64,000 bases of DNA from Epiperipatus broadwayi (Eukaryota > Onychophora > Udeonychophora > Euonychophora > Peripatidae): NCBI GenBank assembly GCA_028023455.1, contig JAQFVV010000971.1, positions 79,626-143,625 of the forward strand, given 5' to 3'. The translations under genes and the position numbers were made by a program. Positions 1-12,309 of this stretch are shown piece by piece (the first letter of the stretch is position 1; each line of letters opens with the position of its first letter). The notes under the pieces are model-generated. The model had not been told where the DNA came from, did not search any database, and was given only the letters and a program-made list of their open reading frames with translations.

Positions 1-65
1 GTGACTTAGAAATAGTCGAAAACAAATTAAGATACATTTATAGCACTGCCACAAGCAAATATACT
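1..65. other. Unassigned AT-rich flank
   Basis: Short stretch before the first repeat copy. No coding or RNA signal is visible. Confidence 0.4.
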
Positions 66-78
66 AAGCTTGATATAA

Positions 79-331
79 ACAAGGCAAAACTCTCCATACA
101 GTAGTGCCACCCTGTGCCAACCAGAGTAATCAATGGATGCCAGAAGGCTTGTACATAAAATCCCTATCTAATGCCTACTCATCCAATATCCCCAGACTAG
201 TTTCTGGCTTGTGACCTTTGTCAGTGAGGATCTTTGCATCTGAGAGCATTGCACCTAGATCTTAGGATCTAATGCAACCCTCCAGCAACCATTGTTTTAT
301 CTCTACGTAACTAAATGATAGTGATCATGTG
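79..331 (-). repeat. FB1 palindromic repeat, one-armed copy
   Basis: This matches one arm of the FB1 family, which recurs throughout the window. The conserved blocks are CTCTCCATACAGTAG, AGAGTAATCAATGGATGCCAG, a TCAGTGAGGATCT block and a final GTGATCATGTG block. The strand is chosen so that the constant end (GCCTTGT on the minus strand) is 3'. The opposite arm is missing: the arm runs straight into the outer-end block. The copy is flanked by an exact 13-bp direct repeat, AAGCTTGATATAA, at 66-78 and 332-344, which looks like a target-site duplication. No protein is encoded. Confidence 0.7.
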
Positions 332-344
332 AAGCTTGATATAA

Positions 345-904
345 TATAAAACAAAAATACAATTCCTCCAGCCACATCCAATCAAAGAAATATCAAATGA
401 ACATTCAAAAACATTTCAATTACTTCTAATTTTTTATCAATTAAAAGATCTCAATTAAGTGCCTTTATTTGCCCTGATCATAGATAAGAATTCATATGTG
501 ATCGAATTCAAAAATTGGCATAACTAAATCCTACTAATCTTTCAATAAATGGTCAAGCATTGGATATATAGACAGTATTAATTAGAGAATTAAAAATGTA
601 AAAAAAAAAACCCGTTACATTATCATTAGCCTAAGAAAGCAGTTCATCTTCACTTAATCTCTTTGACAAGCCTCCAAAGAGATTTGTGGAGAGCCAATTA
701 GAGTTTTTTGTCTTTATATATATATATATATATATAAAGTATATAGCTAAAAAAACTTTGTGAGAGTTTCAACTGCTTTAATGATAATGAAAGAATTAAC
801 ATTAGAATTTTTATAATAATTCTATAATATGGAAGCTGCTTGATTTTTGGTATTTCATAAATTTAAAATTGCAATTATAAATCCCACATCACTTAAAACA
901 TTAA
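345..904. other. AT-rich DNA without recognised genes
   Basis: A poly-A run near 600 and an (AT)n microsatellite near 716-736 are the only structured parts. No coding signal was seen. Confidence 0.4.
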
Positions 905-990
905 ATTCTCCAAGCAGTAGTGACACCCAGTGTAAGCCTTAGTAATCAATGGATGCCAGACAATTTGTGCATAACCTAATCTGTACTTTT
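905..990 (+). repeat. FB1 arm fragment
   Basis: About 85 bp match the FB1 arm, from the CTCCA...AGTAGTG block through AATCAATGGATGCCAGA to TTGTGCATAA. The match then stops abruptly. It is a short diverged fragment with no visible second arm. Confidence 0.6.
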
Positions 991-1319
991 TAAAATTTTA
1001 CAGAGCATCTTTAAATAATGTTTTCCTAATGCTTTATATCACATATCTATGAGATTTCCAAATCTCACTTCCTTACAGTAAATTAGGTGAAGTAGAACTT
1101 TTTACCTAAAATTTAATCTATTTCTTGTATGCTACCAAATCATTCTTATTCTGGACATTCATCCACATATCAGGTTAAAATCAAATCAGACTTTTTGACT
1201 TACCTATAATTATCAACACCCACTAACATTGGATATCAAAAGAATATGGACACATGACTGGAATAACTTCAATATTAATATACTCTAACAGCTGATCTTA
1301 CTCCCTGGTTTGTCTCTTT

Positions 1320-1580
1320 TAAGGAAACTCTGATTGAAAATTAACAGAATCAGAACAGACTAGGGGAGATGTCATTATATGTTGTATAAGTGGGGATTGG
1401 TAGACTCTCCAAACTGTGAGTGTGAAAGATCACAAACTATGGTACGTATTAACAAGGAGTGTCCAATTTCCCAGACCCCTGTTTGCCACTTTGCTCTACA
1501 TAGCTTGGAAGAGTCAGCTCTTGATTGGGTAAACCCTGTTCATGTTGAATTTTATTGTGCTGACACTATATGCTAATTAA
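1320..1580 (+). pseudogene. LINE 3' fragment, C-terminal zinc-knuckle-like region
   Basis: The frame reads LKINRIRTD, a stop, then GRCHYMLYKWGLVDSPN, followed by CEC, QTM and a final CP. This is the pattern found at the C-terminus of many jockey/CR1-like non-LTR retrotransposon polyproteins: LNRIRTG-type entry, KWGL and a Cys-X-Cys...His...Cys-Pro knuckle. The His of the knuckle appears replaced (MVRINKECP), and an in-frame TAG at about 1360 breaks the frame. No RT domain lies upstream, so this is a 5'-truncated, dead copy. The family name is inferred from motif resemblance only. Confidence 0.65.
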
Positions 1581-4262
1581 ATAAAATAATGCTTAGAACA
1601 ATTTCCATTCTTAAGTTCATATCAACTTCTTTTTAACTCAGACCTGTAGTTCTTCCAATATTTCTTTCATATTATCCTTGTCTAAAAATAGATATTAAAT
1701 CAAAATTTTTTTACCTTTTATAATTTTCTAGTTAATTTAAATATTCACGTATATCTTCATTGCTAATCTTATCTTTTCAATTGATTGCTTTTATTCTTTT
1801 TCAAATCTTATTAATTTTATTTTCCTTCAAGTGTACATCTCTAGAATCTTTCAACCTTTTTTTTAAAATTGGGAATAATTAGAAAGAGAAAAATATTGAA
1901 GGGTCTATCTCCTCCCAAATAAATTTTGTTAAATCTTTTTTTAAAGTCTAACTCCAATGAGTCACAAAATAATCTTATATTCTTATTAAAGTATCATGGT
2001 AATTCCCACTATAACTCCAGAAATATCTGAGGCTAAAAAGTAGAAATGAACTAAATTCAAAGTTACTTTTGCATTCTCGTGTTCTATAACCTATAGTTCA
2101 ATAATGACTGAATAATACCGATCTTTTTATCCTCTTTAGATTATCTATCAGTAATTACTAAAATGCTAGATTGTTTTAATAAATAAAATATCTAGAATGC
2201 ACACACAATGATTTAAAATGTTCACTAGTATAAGATAAAAGATATTTTGGAACCACAAACTTTGTAAGTGCTATTTATATTAAAGTTAATTGAACCCCTC
2301 AAAATATCAAACTCTATATGCAGAGAAGATGAGATGAAAATAAACTCATTTTTAATTGCAATTCCCATGAACCTATAAAGTAAGAAGATTTAAACACTTA
2401 GGTGAGTTAATCACTAATCCTTGGGAATATCAACACACCCTAATTTAAATTGACATATCCACAAAGCAGATACACTAAAGTTTATTTTAAAGATGAAAGA
2501 GGTATGTAAGACATCTTTAATTAGTAGATAATGAGAAAATATTAAAATTCATGAGTCTTGGGGTATCACATGATGACATCTACTTCCAACAAATTTAAAA
2601 CGTTTAATAGTTGAGAATGGTTATAAAAGTGATGGAAAATATTTCTGAATTTTTAAAATTGTTATTATTAATATTAATTGTTAATTTTATTTATTATACA
2701 TATATGTACTATATATAAGAATACATAATTAAACTTGGGTAATCATGTTAAAATTTAATACATTTAATCTCTTTTGGATTTAAAGAAAAGAGGTATCTAG
2801 ACCTTTACAGTAACTTACATATATGTGTATATGTAAATCTTACTTATTCGATATTCACAAAATAAACATTATTATGCAACATTAGAACATTTTATTATTA
2901 GTAATATATTAGACTTTACATTAAAAGATTACTACCTGAATTTATCATCTTTAAGTAGGGTTCTTTTTTCTCAGTCTAGCAACATAAGATTAAGTACATG
3001 ACTTGTATTTCACAGTATGGCATTTGAAGGTGTTGAATGTGTAAATATTTTTATTAGATTATTAGCCAGTTATATTAATTAATTATCAGAATTATACCTT
3101 AAATAAAAACTATTGCATTAAATTCTGGTCCAAATCTAATTAATCAGTATAAAGCATTTAACTATTCAAGATTTACCCATTGAAAATTTGTATTCGAGTT
3201 TATCTTTGATTGAACTAGTCACCATATTTTAAACCCAATTTAAAAATAAATTTTAATAATGTAATTATTCTTGTCCCTTTTGAAATGATTTTATGGTTGT
3301 AAAAAATAACTGTTGTTCTTATAACACATGGTTGTTTATCGCACCCAAAGATATTATTGAAATAAGAAAAAAAACCGCATCATATTATCATTACAAGAAG
3401 TGAGAAACCTTCCCATGATTCACAGTAATTGCCAGATTCATATAATTCAAGTGTTATAGTGAATCAAAAGTTTTTAGAATAAAAAAATATAAGAATTTAT
3501 ACATGGAATGTTGGGTCTAAAATAAATCATTAAAGTTTAATTATAATCATAAATTAATCCTTTAAGTGCAATTTCTGTTGATTAAAACTTACAAGATTGG
3601 AATAATTACAATGGTGAATTGCAAAAAAGCAGAGTTTAAAAACTTTTAATTATTAAAACACTAATTTGGTTTAGTAATAAGTTTGATATGTCAACAATTA
3701 AGCTTTATCTGATCAAAATATTGTAAGTTTTATTCACCTAAATTGTTCATCTACTTGCTACAACTAATACAGGAACGTAACAATTGGGAATAGATTATGT
3801 ATGTTAGGGCCAGCTAGATTCGGCATTCAAAGAACATAACTGCGGCAATTTCAGTAAAAACATACATTCCCTGACTTGATTATAATAATTCCAATTATGA
3901 CTAACTATTTAAGAACATTACAATGGAAAAATATTATGAAAATAGATACATAGAATATTAGACCAATAAAGAAGTCACTTGAAAATGGCAAATTAATTGA
4001 CATATATGAAAAGAAAAATGCGAAATATTTAAGAGTTCTTGAGGCAAAGTTATTTGCTATACAGAAAATAATGAAGTTTAAACGTTTGTATTCTGAAATT
4101 AAAAGCAAATAGAAATTTCTTATATATTACTTTAGGTCTAAGAATAAAAAAAAGTATAAATATTCGAACAGTAAATGATATATTGAAGACGATAAAACTC
4201 AAAACAATTAAAAGGCTCCTGGTCATTATTCAGATAATTATGCCAAACAGTAATTGTAATTT
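1581..4262. other. Long AT-rich stretch, no recognised gene
   Basis: About 2.7 kb of AT-rich sequence with scattered poly-A and poly-T runs. No open frame resembles a protein. No repeat of the other families in the window was recognised here. Confidence 0.45.
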
Positions 4263-4263
4263 G

Positions 4264-4270
4264 CTTAGCT
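4264..4270 (+). repeat. Target-site duplication, left (CTTAGCT)
   Basis: Seven bases identical to 5007-5013, immediately outside the inverted ends of the hAT-like element. Confidence 0.55.
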
Positions 4271-5006
4271 CAAGGGTCAGCAAGCTTTCGAACATGGTGA
4301 AAATTTTTATTTACCCCCCCCTCCCATTAAAGAGCCACAGGTAAAGAGGAAGTATCCCCTCCCCCCTCCATAAAGATCTGTAAGGAAAGAGGTGAAAAAT
4401 ATATTCCTGCAAAATATGAATTTCTGAATGACTGAGGATATATTTGAACCTTTATTTGAGCACTAAAACATAATAGAATCTGTATACATCCTAATGAAAA
4501 TAAAAATTCTCAAAAATAAATAAAAATTATTTTGACAGTTCGATTTGTTGACAAATTTCTAATATTTAAATATTCATTATATACAATAATTTCTGTTTTA
4601 AGTGAACGGCTGAAAACCTCTCACATACACTTTTAGAATGCTTATATGACAGCCAATCAGATGGAATGATGACTGTATAGGGAGCTCTTAAGTCGCAACA
4701 TCATTACATCTGATTGGCTGTCATATAAGCATTCTAAAAGTGCATGCAAGAGATTTTCAGCCTTTCACTTTAATTATGAACTGCTTGCATTTAATAAATA
4801 ATATTTAAATAATTACTATTCTATAATAAGGCTGAATTCAAGAAACAATGTTTGAAAGTACATTTTTCTTCTTCTAAAGAAATTTAAATACTTATTTAAA
4901 AATTATAAGAGGAAAAAATGTGTTTATGTTCATCATGATACAAAGAACTATAAGATTGGGATCAAATAGCCACATTTGGCCCATGAGCCATAGTTTGTTG
5001 ACCCAA
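4271..5006. mobile_element. hAT-like non-autonomous fold-back element
   Basis: The left end reads AAGGGTCAGCAAGCTT. The right end, reversed, reads TGGGTCAACAAACTATGG. These imperfect terminal inverted repeats resemble the GGGTCxGCAAACT ends common in hAT elements. The element is bounded by CTTAGCT at 4264-4270 and 5007-5013, an apparent 7-bp duplication; an 8-bp version has one mismatch, and hAT elements normally make 8 bp. There is no transposase frame, and a C-rich tract lies at about 4313-4322. A 170-bp hairpin sits in the middle (separate entry). The superfamily assignment is an inference from the ends. Confidence 0.6.
4600..4770. repeat. Hairpin MITE or palindromic core inside the hAT-like element
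   Basis: The left arm (4600-4671) and right arm (4699-4770) are reverse complements over about 72 bp with only a handful of mismatches. They share AGAATGCTTATATGACAGCC and its complement. A 27-bp spacer separates them. This is either a separate MITE nested in the host element or the original palindromic core. Outside the arms there is weaker complementarity, which favours the second reading slightly. Confidence 0.75.
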
Positions 5007-5013
5007 CTTAGCT
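5007..5013 (+). repeat. Target-site duplication, right (CTTAGCT)
   Basis: Partner of the direct repeat at 4264-4270. Confidence 0.55.
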
Positions 5014-5985
5014 TATGGATTTTTTAAGATAACTACTATTAACAAAACATATTTTTACAGACAGTCAACCAGGAGATAAATGTAATAGTTGGCTTTATTC
5101 ATTTTCACCATTGTTTGCTATGTAGTTTATAGTTTGTGGTTGTCACAATACCACAGATTAGAGACAGCTAAATTCAATTATGTGAAACATATAAGTGCAA
5201 CAGCAGTGAAATTCTAGTAATATCTAGGAAAATCAAATCCAGATGGCTTTACTATTGGGTGTGAGAATAAAATTGATTAGGGATTCATAAATCCTAATTA
5301 TTTTTATCATTTTAAAAAATTACTGGTTGTCTGTCTGCAAAAAGAACTTTGATTTAAGATGTATCTGTGAAATTGTATTTTGTGTTCGTAGAAATCCTGA
5401 ACTTAATAACTAAACTCACTATGACAACAATAAAATAAAACTTATGCAAATAAATATAAAGTATAATATTAACTTCCACAAATAATAGCATTCCTCCCCC
5501 CTGCTGCCAAATTGATCCTCAATGTCTTCCTTAATATACTTGAATAATTCCACAAACATCCACCCATTTCTTTTTTCAAAAACTTCTTTTATTTTCCTTC
5601 CTAATTTTTTTAAACTCTTTTTTCAACACAAGAATAGATAGATTACTTATTTCTGCTGTTCATTTACAAGTAGTTGTGGGTGGAATGGGTTGATGAAAGA
5701 CATGAAATTTATGATCTTTTATATATTATATTCTAATCCACTTAGGGTCTGCTTTAACTTCTGATCAGTTTCTAAGCAATTCTCTTCAATTCAGGATGAT
5801 ATGATGGTGTTCATACATGTTTGAGCCCTCAATGAACCAAAGTTCAAATTTAGAGGGTTAAACTCTATGCTAGAAGGTCCTAAAGTTTAATAATTTAAGT
5901 GCCAATTTCTTCATGTATAAATTCGTGAGTGCCATCAACTTTTATTTTGTATAAAATATTATTAAGCTAAAAATAGATCATTATT
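5014..5985. other. AT-rich, no recognised gene
   Basis: Nothing confidently identified. The minus strand at about 5500-5640 has a lysine-rich broken frame that could be LINE linker, but it is too decayed to call. Confidence 0.35.
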
Positions 5986-6400
5986 AATAGTCTTTTGCCC
6001 TATGAACAGATCCAAAGAGCAATCATTCAGCCAAATCATCTATTTTTCCATTTGTCCTGTTCATTGTCCAGAATTTCAACTATACTTATATTTTTTTCAT
6101 TTTGTCTAGAAAAATCTGTCTTATCTATCCTCTCTTCTCTCTAACATTCACATCTCTAAAAGTATCCTTCATTAGCAGTTCTTTCTTCTTAATATATGTT
6201 CAGTCCAGTTTCTGTATTTCTAATTTCCTTGAACAATCTTTTTACACTTATTCTTTCAAAACTTTCTCATTTGTCATTTTATTCATCCAACCAATTTTTC
6301 TATACTTCTCTACATCCACATCTCAGGCATATCTAATCTATTTGTTAATTCTTTTTCATTATCCATGTTTCACAACCATGTAATAATATATTCTACATAT
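5986..6400 (-). pseudogene. RTE/BovB-like LINE, decayed C-terminal region
   Basis: Read on the minus strand, broken frames give EMWM followed by a stop and RSIEKLVG, then MTNEKV-like, LRRKELLMKDTFRDVNVREKRG-like and DDLAE blocks. These follow the order of the post-RT region of RTE/BovB-type LINEs: EMW(F/C)YRR, a TNE motif, GH(I/V)(L/M)R, a (G/E)KRG(R)GRP-like basic patch, then a W-rich tail. Several stops and frameshifts mean no product is possible. The plus-strand frame at 6102-6383 is a shadow of this. Confidence 0.6.
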
Positions 6401-7040
6401 AGAACTCAATTAACATTTTTCTTAATTTTTTCTTCACTAAAGATATTTATTTAATACTTTTTATATAATATACATTTTATTATTATTATTATTAAAAAAA
6501 TGTTAAAAGATACTTTAATCAGACTTTTGATTATTTTTTGTTTCATCGGGTTTCCAATGTTTGGGATTAAGCAGAACAGTTTTCCAATTCAAACCATTCA
6601 GATGCACTATCATTTTGTTCTTTTATCAATTTCATTGATGAAAATAATTTTCATAAAGAACAAAACTGTAAGGCTTAAAAAAGATGAACGATTTTATTGT
6701 TTATTCTGGATTAGTTTTCAAAATTAGACAGGTGTAAAAAGTCTATTTTTTAGTCTTGACTCAATAAATTTTAATTTTCATCAAACTTTTTCTTCAGATT
6801 ATTAATAAGATTTGTTTTTTGATAGCAGAATTACTTTACAAAACTGAACATCACTTTTTATAAAAAATAATCAGGAGTTCAATATATCAAAATTAATATA
6901 TCATTTTATTGCATGCCCATTTTTGCCTTGTAACATTATCTGACATTAGTGTTTCTGATAAACTATAGTTTAATCTTACAAGAGGTCAATAATATAATTT
7001 TCTTTCTTTTTTCTTTTCCTATGTATTGATTTGTACTTTT
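6401..7040. other. AT-rich, no recognised gene
   Basis: Contains a short (ATT)n tract near 6480. The open frame at 6500-6727 has no recognisable domain and is AT-rich composition. Confidence 0.35.
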
Positions 7041-7555
7041 ACATATCATACCATTTATAACTTTCTTAAACACTTTATCAATACTATTTTTTACATCAAA
7101 ATTTTATTCTAACAGTTTCAACTGTCCTGAGGTCATCATCAGAGCTAAAATATCCAAATATATAATTATATAATTAACACATTTATACACATATTCATAT
7201 ATATAATTAGATACACAAAATAAAACGTACATTTTAACCTGACCACTACAAACAATCATTTCCCATTTTATTACATTACTCTTAATTAATTTTATCCACA
7301 TTTTTATATTATTTTATTTTTAAATTATTTATTACAATTTTTTTTTATTCTGCTATTTAATACATATTATTGTGTTTTTATTTATATTTGTAATCAACTT
7401 TTAACCTTTTCTTATTTTTATTAAATATTTTATAATTATCCATTAACTTTTTCCACATGATGGTTGCAGGATAGTTGAAACTGTTAGAATAAAGTTTTGA
7501 TATAAAAAATAGTAATGATAAAGTGTTTAAGAAAGTTGAAAATGTTATGATATGC
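7041..7555. mobile_element. Fold-back MITE with ~100-bp inverted arms
   Basis: The left arm 7041-7140 and the right arm 7456-7555 are about 90 percent reverse-complementary. They share CTTTCTTAAACACTTTATCA and TTCTAACAGTTTCAACT (minus strand in the right arm). About 315 bp of AT-rich sequence lies between them, with no coding content. A non-autonomous DNA element is the simplest reading. I saw no clear target-site duplication. Confidence 0.7.
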
Positions 7556-8030
7556 AGGTGATCCAATAGCAGTTAAACTTATGGAATATGAAAACGTATA
7601 AAAGATCATTTGTGGTTTCAATTATCCTAGAACTCTTGGAAAGAATTAATGTAGTAACTTTAGTATCTTGCTTTTGTATTATTTATTACAAAATACTTGT
7701 CTATATGCTTTGTATATATAATCATTTGAGGACTTTATTAACATCAAACTCCCTGGTTCTTAGTTTTGCTCTTACTGCATTATTAACAGATTAATGATTA
7801 CTTATTATTTTTTTAGAAATATAATCTAAATTTTTAGCAATTATCATGTTGTCTCTCTTTAATTTAAACCGTACTCAGCATTTTCATACTGGTTGTTGGA
7901 TTGTGCCAATAAATATGTTAAGTCCAGATACCTCAAGCAAACTTGATTGTGATCTCATCAAATGTCACTTGATAGAAGTATTTAATTAGATAAATGTGAA
8001 ATATTTAATTTATAATAGACTTTTAAATAT
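7556..8030. other. AT-rich, no recognised gene
   Basis: The small frame at 7588-7794 shows no domain and lies in low-complexity sequence. Confidence 0.35.
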
Positions 8031-8043
8031 AATGAATAAACTA
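8031..8043 (+). repeat. 13-bp target-site duplication of the 8044-8170 copy
   Basis: AATGAATAAACTA, repeated exactly at 8171-8183. Confidence 0.75.
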
Positions 8044-8170
8044 AAAACAGGCAATACTCACTATACGTATGCCACACACAGCAATCTGTGTGTGGCATAC
8101 GTATAGTGAGTATTTCCTGTTTTAATAACAGGTATACACAAGCATAAGAGGTGGAGGTCATGTGATGTTT
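8044..8170 (-). repeat. FB1 copy reduced to a near-perfect hairpin
   Basis: Positions 8049-8121 fold back on themselves: ACTCACTATACGTATGCC and CACACACAG, a tiny AAT-like turn, then the complement. This is followed by the FB1 outer-end tail, ending GTCATGTGATGTTT. The whole internal part of the family (AGAGTAATCAATGG... block, TCAGTGAGGA block) is gone. An exact 13-bp direct repeat, AATGAATAAACTA, flanks the copy at 8031-8043 and 8171-8183. Sister sequences with the same CACTATA-GTATTGCCACACACAGC arm are at 60601 and 61009. Confidence 0.8.
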
Positions 8171-8629
8171 AATGAATAAACTATTTACAAGCTATGTACA
8201 GATTTCTACAGAAGGCTTACATAATACATAATTTAGATCAAATCGCTAGATCTTTGTTATCTTCAACTGGAATATACTGGGTATTAAGGCTAGTCAAGAT
8301 CCTTCATCTCAGAGCTTCTTTTTACTTGATGTGTTGGTCTTTCTCTCATGTGGCTAGTTATGGCTCAATCATCATTCTCATTGTTCTACCATCTCGTTCT
8401 ATAAAGCTATCTCAACATCCCAAGAATATATTTGCTAATGTTAGCCTGCTTCATTAGAAACAACTAATTACTTTTATCTTTTGTCTCCAAGTTTACTCAT
8501 TTAATAATTTTAATTCTATATTTCTAAGGTATAGTTTTCCCTATATTATAACATCTTTTAATTTTAATGTATGTTAATTTATTTAAAACACAAGTTACTT
8601 TATATAAGTTTATAACATGTATAACTTTT

Positions 8630-8694
8630 AATTTGTTAAAGGTGTGCGTGTATAGCCAACGGCCACGCACTTATACTATTGCCTTTAACAAATT
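8630..8694. repeat. Small imperfect hairpin
   Basis: AATTTGTTAAAGG at 8630-8642 is perfectly complementary to 8682-8694. An inner GTGCGTG (8644-8650) pairs with CACGCAC (8664-8670), leaving an asymmetric bulge on the 3' side. Possibly a miniature MITE remnant; an RNA role is not supported. Confidence 0.5.
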
Positions 8695-8919
8695 ATACAG
8701 AAGTTTGTATTTTCATTTGTTTATAGCTGTATATTTAAAGAAGAACTGAGAATATGCTATGTTATTTGAGAAATAGAAACAATTTTGTTAGCAAAAGACA
8801 AAACTATTAGTTTTTTTTAATGATTTTAAACATTACGCCAGCGTTGGATCTTAAAAAAATCCTGTCAAAAATGAAAGAATTTGTTGAGGTTTTAAAATTC
8901 ATTCCAACAGTAGGAGTAC

Positions 8920-8948
8920 TCAAAAAAAAAAAAAAAAGGGGGGGGGGA
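8920..8948 (+). repeat. Poly-A/poly-G homopolymer tract
   Basis: A run of about 17 A followed by about 10 G within AT-rich DNA. It is the kind of tract prone to slippage and sequencing error. Confidence 0.6.
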
Positions 8949-11600
8949 GAACTAATTGTTTACGTACAGATTTTCATTGAAGTAAATGTTAATAAACTCG
9001 CTCAGAAAGATAGATCTGTCTCTGTTTTAAATCTTATATAATCAGGCAATCACTCACAAGCGTATTAAAAATGTACACGTGTGCCAAGTGCTAGGGTTAA
9101 AGCTGTAACGCCTAGTTTGAAAATAAATCTCAAGTTTGAACATAAAAGACCCGTTCTATTTCTCTTACATTCAGATAGTTAAATAGTAGTCAAGTACTAA
9201 AATATACTTCAGATTGATAAAAACAAAACAAACAAATGTGATAATGAGTATAAATAAAGACCTAAAATCCACTTCTGCCTTATCAGTACTTTCATATTGT
9301 ACATACACGAATTATGCTAAGGTCTTATTGTCCAAGATATCTCGTTTTGATGTGGATGAGCGAGTAACTTATTGTACGAGATATGCATCAGCAATAATTT
9401 GTCAACGACTATATTACAATTCCAACCCCGAGAGAAAAAGACAAAACAATAATAATAACAGATTAGAGATAAGTCTTTATATGACTGTGTAAACCAGTCT
9501 TTGAACCACAAAGATGTCCATATATAGTACACGCTGGTCCACTATTCTGTTTATTTGATATTTTGCAATACTTTCTTTTAATTTTTGAAGAAAACTTTTC
9601 CTTCTGAAATACTTCAACACCATATCTAATTCGAGTCCAATGTATTCCATTCTATTCTCTGACATATCTTCATAATAACCACAACTAACATTATATCTCT
9701 TTAGAAACCTTTAAAATAATCTTTATACTGTAAATGGGTCCGCCTCCATCCAGAAAAAACAGTACTCAAGTTTATTATAAAGCACCTTTTTAGGAAGTCT
9801 TATAAATCACCAGATGGCACTAATTGTTATAACAAAAAATCAGAAAACAATTCTAATTATTTCTTTCTCTACATATAATATATCTGTGTGTAATATTTCT
9901 AAGTGTTCCTCCTTATTAAGTAAATTATACTCTCTCAAATATTTTTTATTATCTTGTTTTATTTAAACCTTTGACAGCTTAGTATCCCATAAAAATATTT
10001 GAAAGAATATAATTTGTTAACTATTTATACATGAAAGATGCAGTTAAAAATGAAAGTGATAAAATTGTATTCCTCCTTTCCGCTTGCTAGCTAATTACAT
10101 CTACTGATCTGTTAATTTGTGAAATTTCCTAGAGTAAAATAATAATACTTCTTAACTTTTTATGAACCGCTCTTAATTTATAAAATATAAACATAAGGTA
10201 CTTTAACGCTTATGAAAGTTTTTTTTATTATTATTTAAATATATATATACTGCTTGTTTTTCTGTTTTTTTTTTATAAATAAAATAAATATTTCAAAAAC
10301 TAAAAAAAGTAGTTTACTTAAATTATAGTTATGAAAAAACCGCTTTATCTAACGGTAAAAATAATTCTAAGTAGCTCCTCATAGATCAATTGTCTCCACA
10401 GCATCTGTTTAGAGCAAAACAGCGAAAATAAGGGCATTTCACAACATATTGAGAGATAGACTGGCAGGTGTCCTAGCTACTATAATAATAGACCGTTTAT
10501 ATAACATCGGTCCATTGTTACCTATTCTACAGAATGAAGATTTCTGAGTATTCTCCAATTTCTTAATCCATAACTTTTTATCTCACCTTTCTTACAAATG
10601 GTTTCTTTCTTAGTCTTTTATAATATTTTGGGACTCAGTTGATCATATATTATTATTTTTGAATGCTATTTCCAATCCAGTTTTATTCCAACCCTTTACA
10701 CTTTGTACAGTTTGATTGTTAAGGACTCTGGATTGAACCCATTTCTGCCACTTCTTATGCTCACACTTCTTATGGCGTTATGAGCAATGTACTATTCAAT
10801 TATTGTTTTTATAATTTTTAATGATGTTAGTGATACCTCATTATTTTCTCATCCGTATATTTTGCTCTCGACTCTTTCTAATTTTAATCACATATAATAG
10901 ATCATGTCCTGGGATTAATCTTCTTTAACTAAGATAAAATATTCCCTATTGTGTATATTTTTGGCCATTTCAAATTAAATGCATTTTTATTAATGCACAT
11001 CAACATTAGACTGCCATCAATTACATGTAAAGGTATAAAGATGATTATTTTTTATATATAAACTAGGAATAAACTGTACAATATTTAATATACCAATATA
11101 AAAATAATACCTACAGCCATCTTACAATATGTACACCATTCTAAATAGCATTTAAAAATTAAAAAAAAGAACAAATCTCATTAAAGTCACACACCATTAA
11201 AATTCCCATGTGAATAGCCAATTTTCCATAATTTATGCATGGCAATGCAATTATATTGATTACTTAATAAGAAATTTGCTATATTTATAAAATATGACTG
11301 ATTTTTCTTCAAACCATTTCCCACATATAAAATACAAACACTGTAAAAGCAAACACTTCCATTACAAATAACTGCATATTCTGAAAATACAGATTTAAAT
11401 CTATTCATGGAATATTGCAAGTTATTATATAAAAGTTGATACTTGTAAATTTTTTTTTCAATGCACATTATGACTCACCCATGTAGTTGGACTCACATTA
11501 GCATACCATTTTAAATATAATATTACAATTACTCATCAGCATATTTTGTTATTAATCTACTAGTATATGATCCAACACTAAATCTGACATTGAAATGATA
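8949..11600. other. AT-rich, no recognised gene
   Basis: Open frames here are under 95 codons, overlap on both strands and show no domain. The minus strand around 10600-10800 has faint LINE-like spacing but no motif I can defend. Confidence 0.35.
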
Positions 11601-11609
11601 AGATACCAA

Positions 11610-12190
11610 TATATATATATATATGAAAGCAGTCCACATCTAAACAATACCATCAATATCAATCAATAATCTTCTTTAACAAATTATTCCAATTTTAATT
11701 TCTCCTTTTTTAAAGTTCTGAGGAAGATTTCAGGGGCAATTGAAACTGTTAAATGTCAACAAATGATTGTATGAACATTGGTTTAATAATAAAGAAATTT
11801 AATATGTAAAAAGAGAATCATTCAAGAATATCAATCTGATATCAAGATGACCTTTTTATCATAAAGGTGGATATCCATATTTATCTATGCTCTAATATGT
11901 TTATATAGACACCAAAGAATGCAACTTGACTAAAAAGAGTGAGTTTATTAATTTAATGAAATTTAAATAAACCTCATTAAACAGGCAGACATAACCTGCT
12001 TTGAAAGCAGACCAACAAATAATCTATTGTAACTTTCAAACTGCACTGAAACTATGTGTTACTTAGATAATAAAGTTAATAATGCTCAAGGCTAGATTGG
12101 TTTATAAACATAAATACATGAAAGCAGTGCACCCCTAAACAATATTAAGCAATATCAATCAAAAATCTCAATCTGATACACACACATATA
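11610..12190. repeat. Dispersed repeat family (TATAGACACyAAAGA block), two partial units
   Basis: The block ATGAAAGCAGTsCA...CAATATCAATCAA occurs at about 11620-11670 and again at 12118-12170. Between them lies GTTTATATAGACACCAAAGA...TTGACTAAAAAGAGTGAG at about 11900-11940. The latter block recurs at 38965-39010 and 51225-51265. This looks like an uncharacterised SINE-like or MITE family. Its ends were not resolved. Confidence 0.5.
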
Positions 12191-12309
12191 TATATTTAAA
12201 TGTTGGATTAAATATTTCCATAGATTGTTATTGTAATAAAGAATAGAAATAATATTTTATCTATGTAAACAGAGAGGTTTGTTTTCCTAAGGTTTGTGAT
12301 GATGGTGTT

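Noticed and set aside
4313-4375. C-rich tracts as G-quadruplex or regulatory element
   Set aside because: Short homopolymer runs inside a transposon; no four-run arrangement with proper loops was clear.
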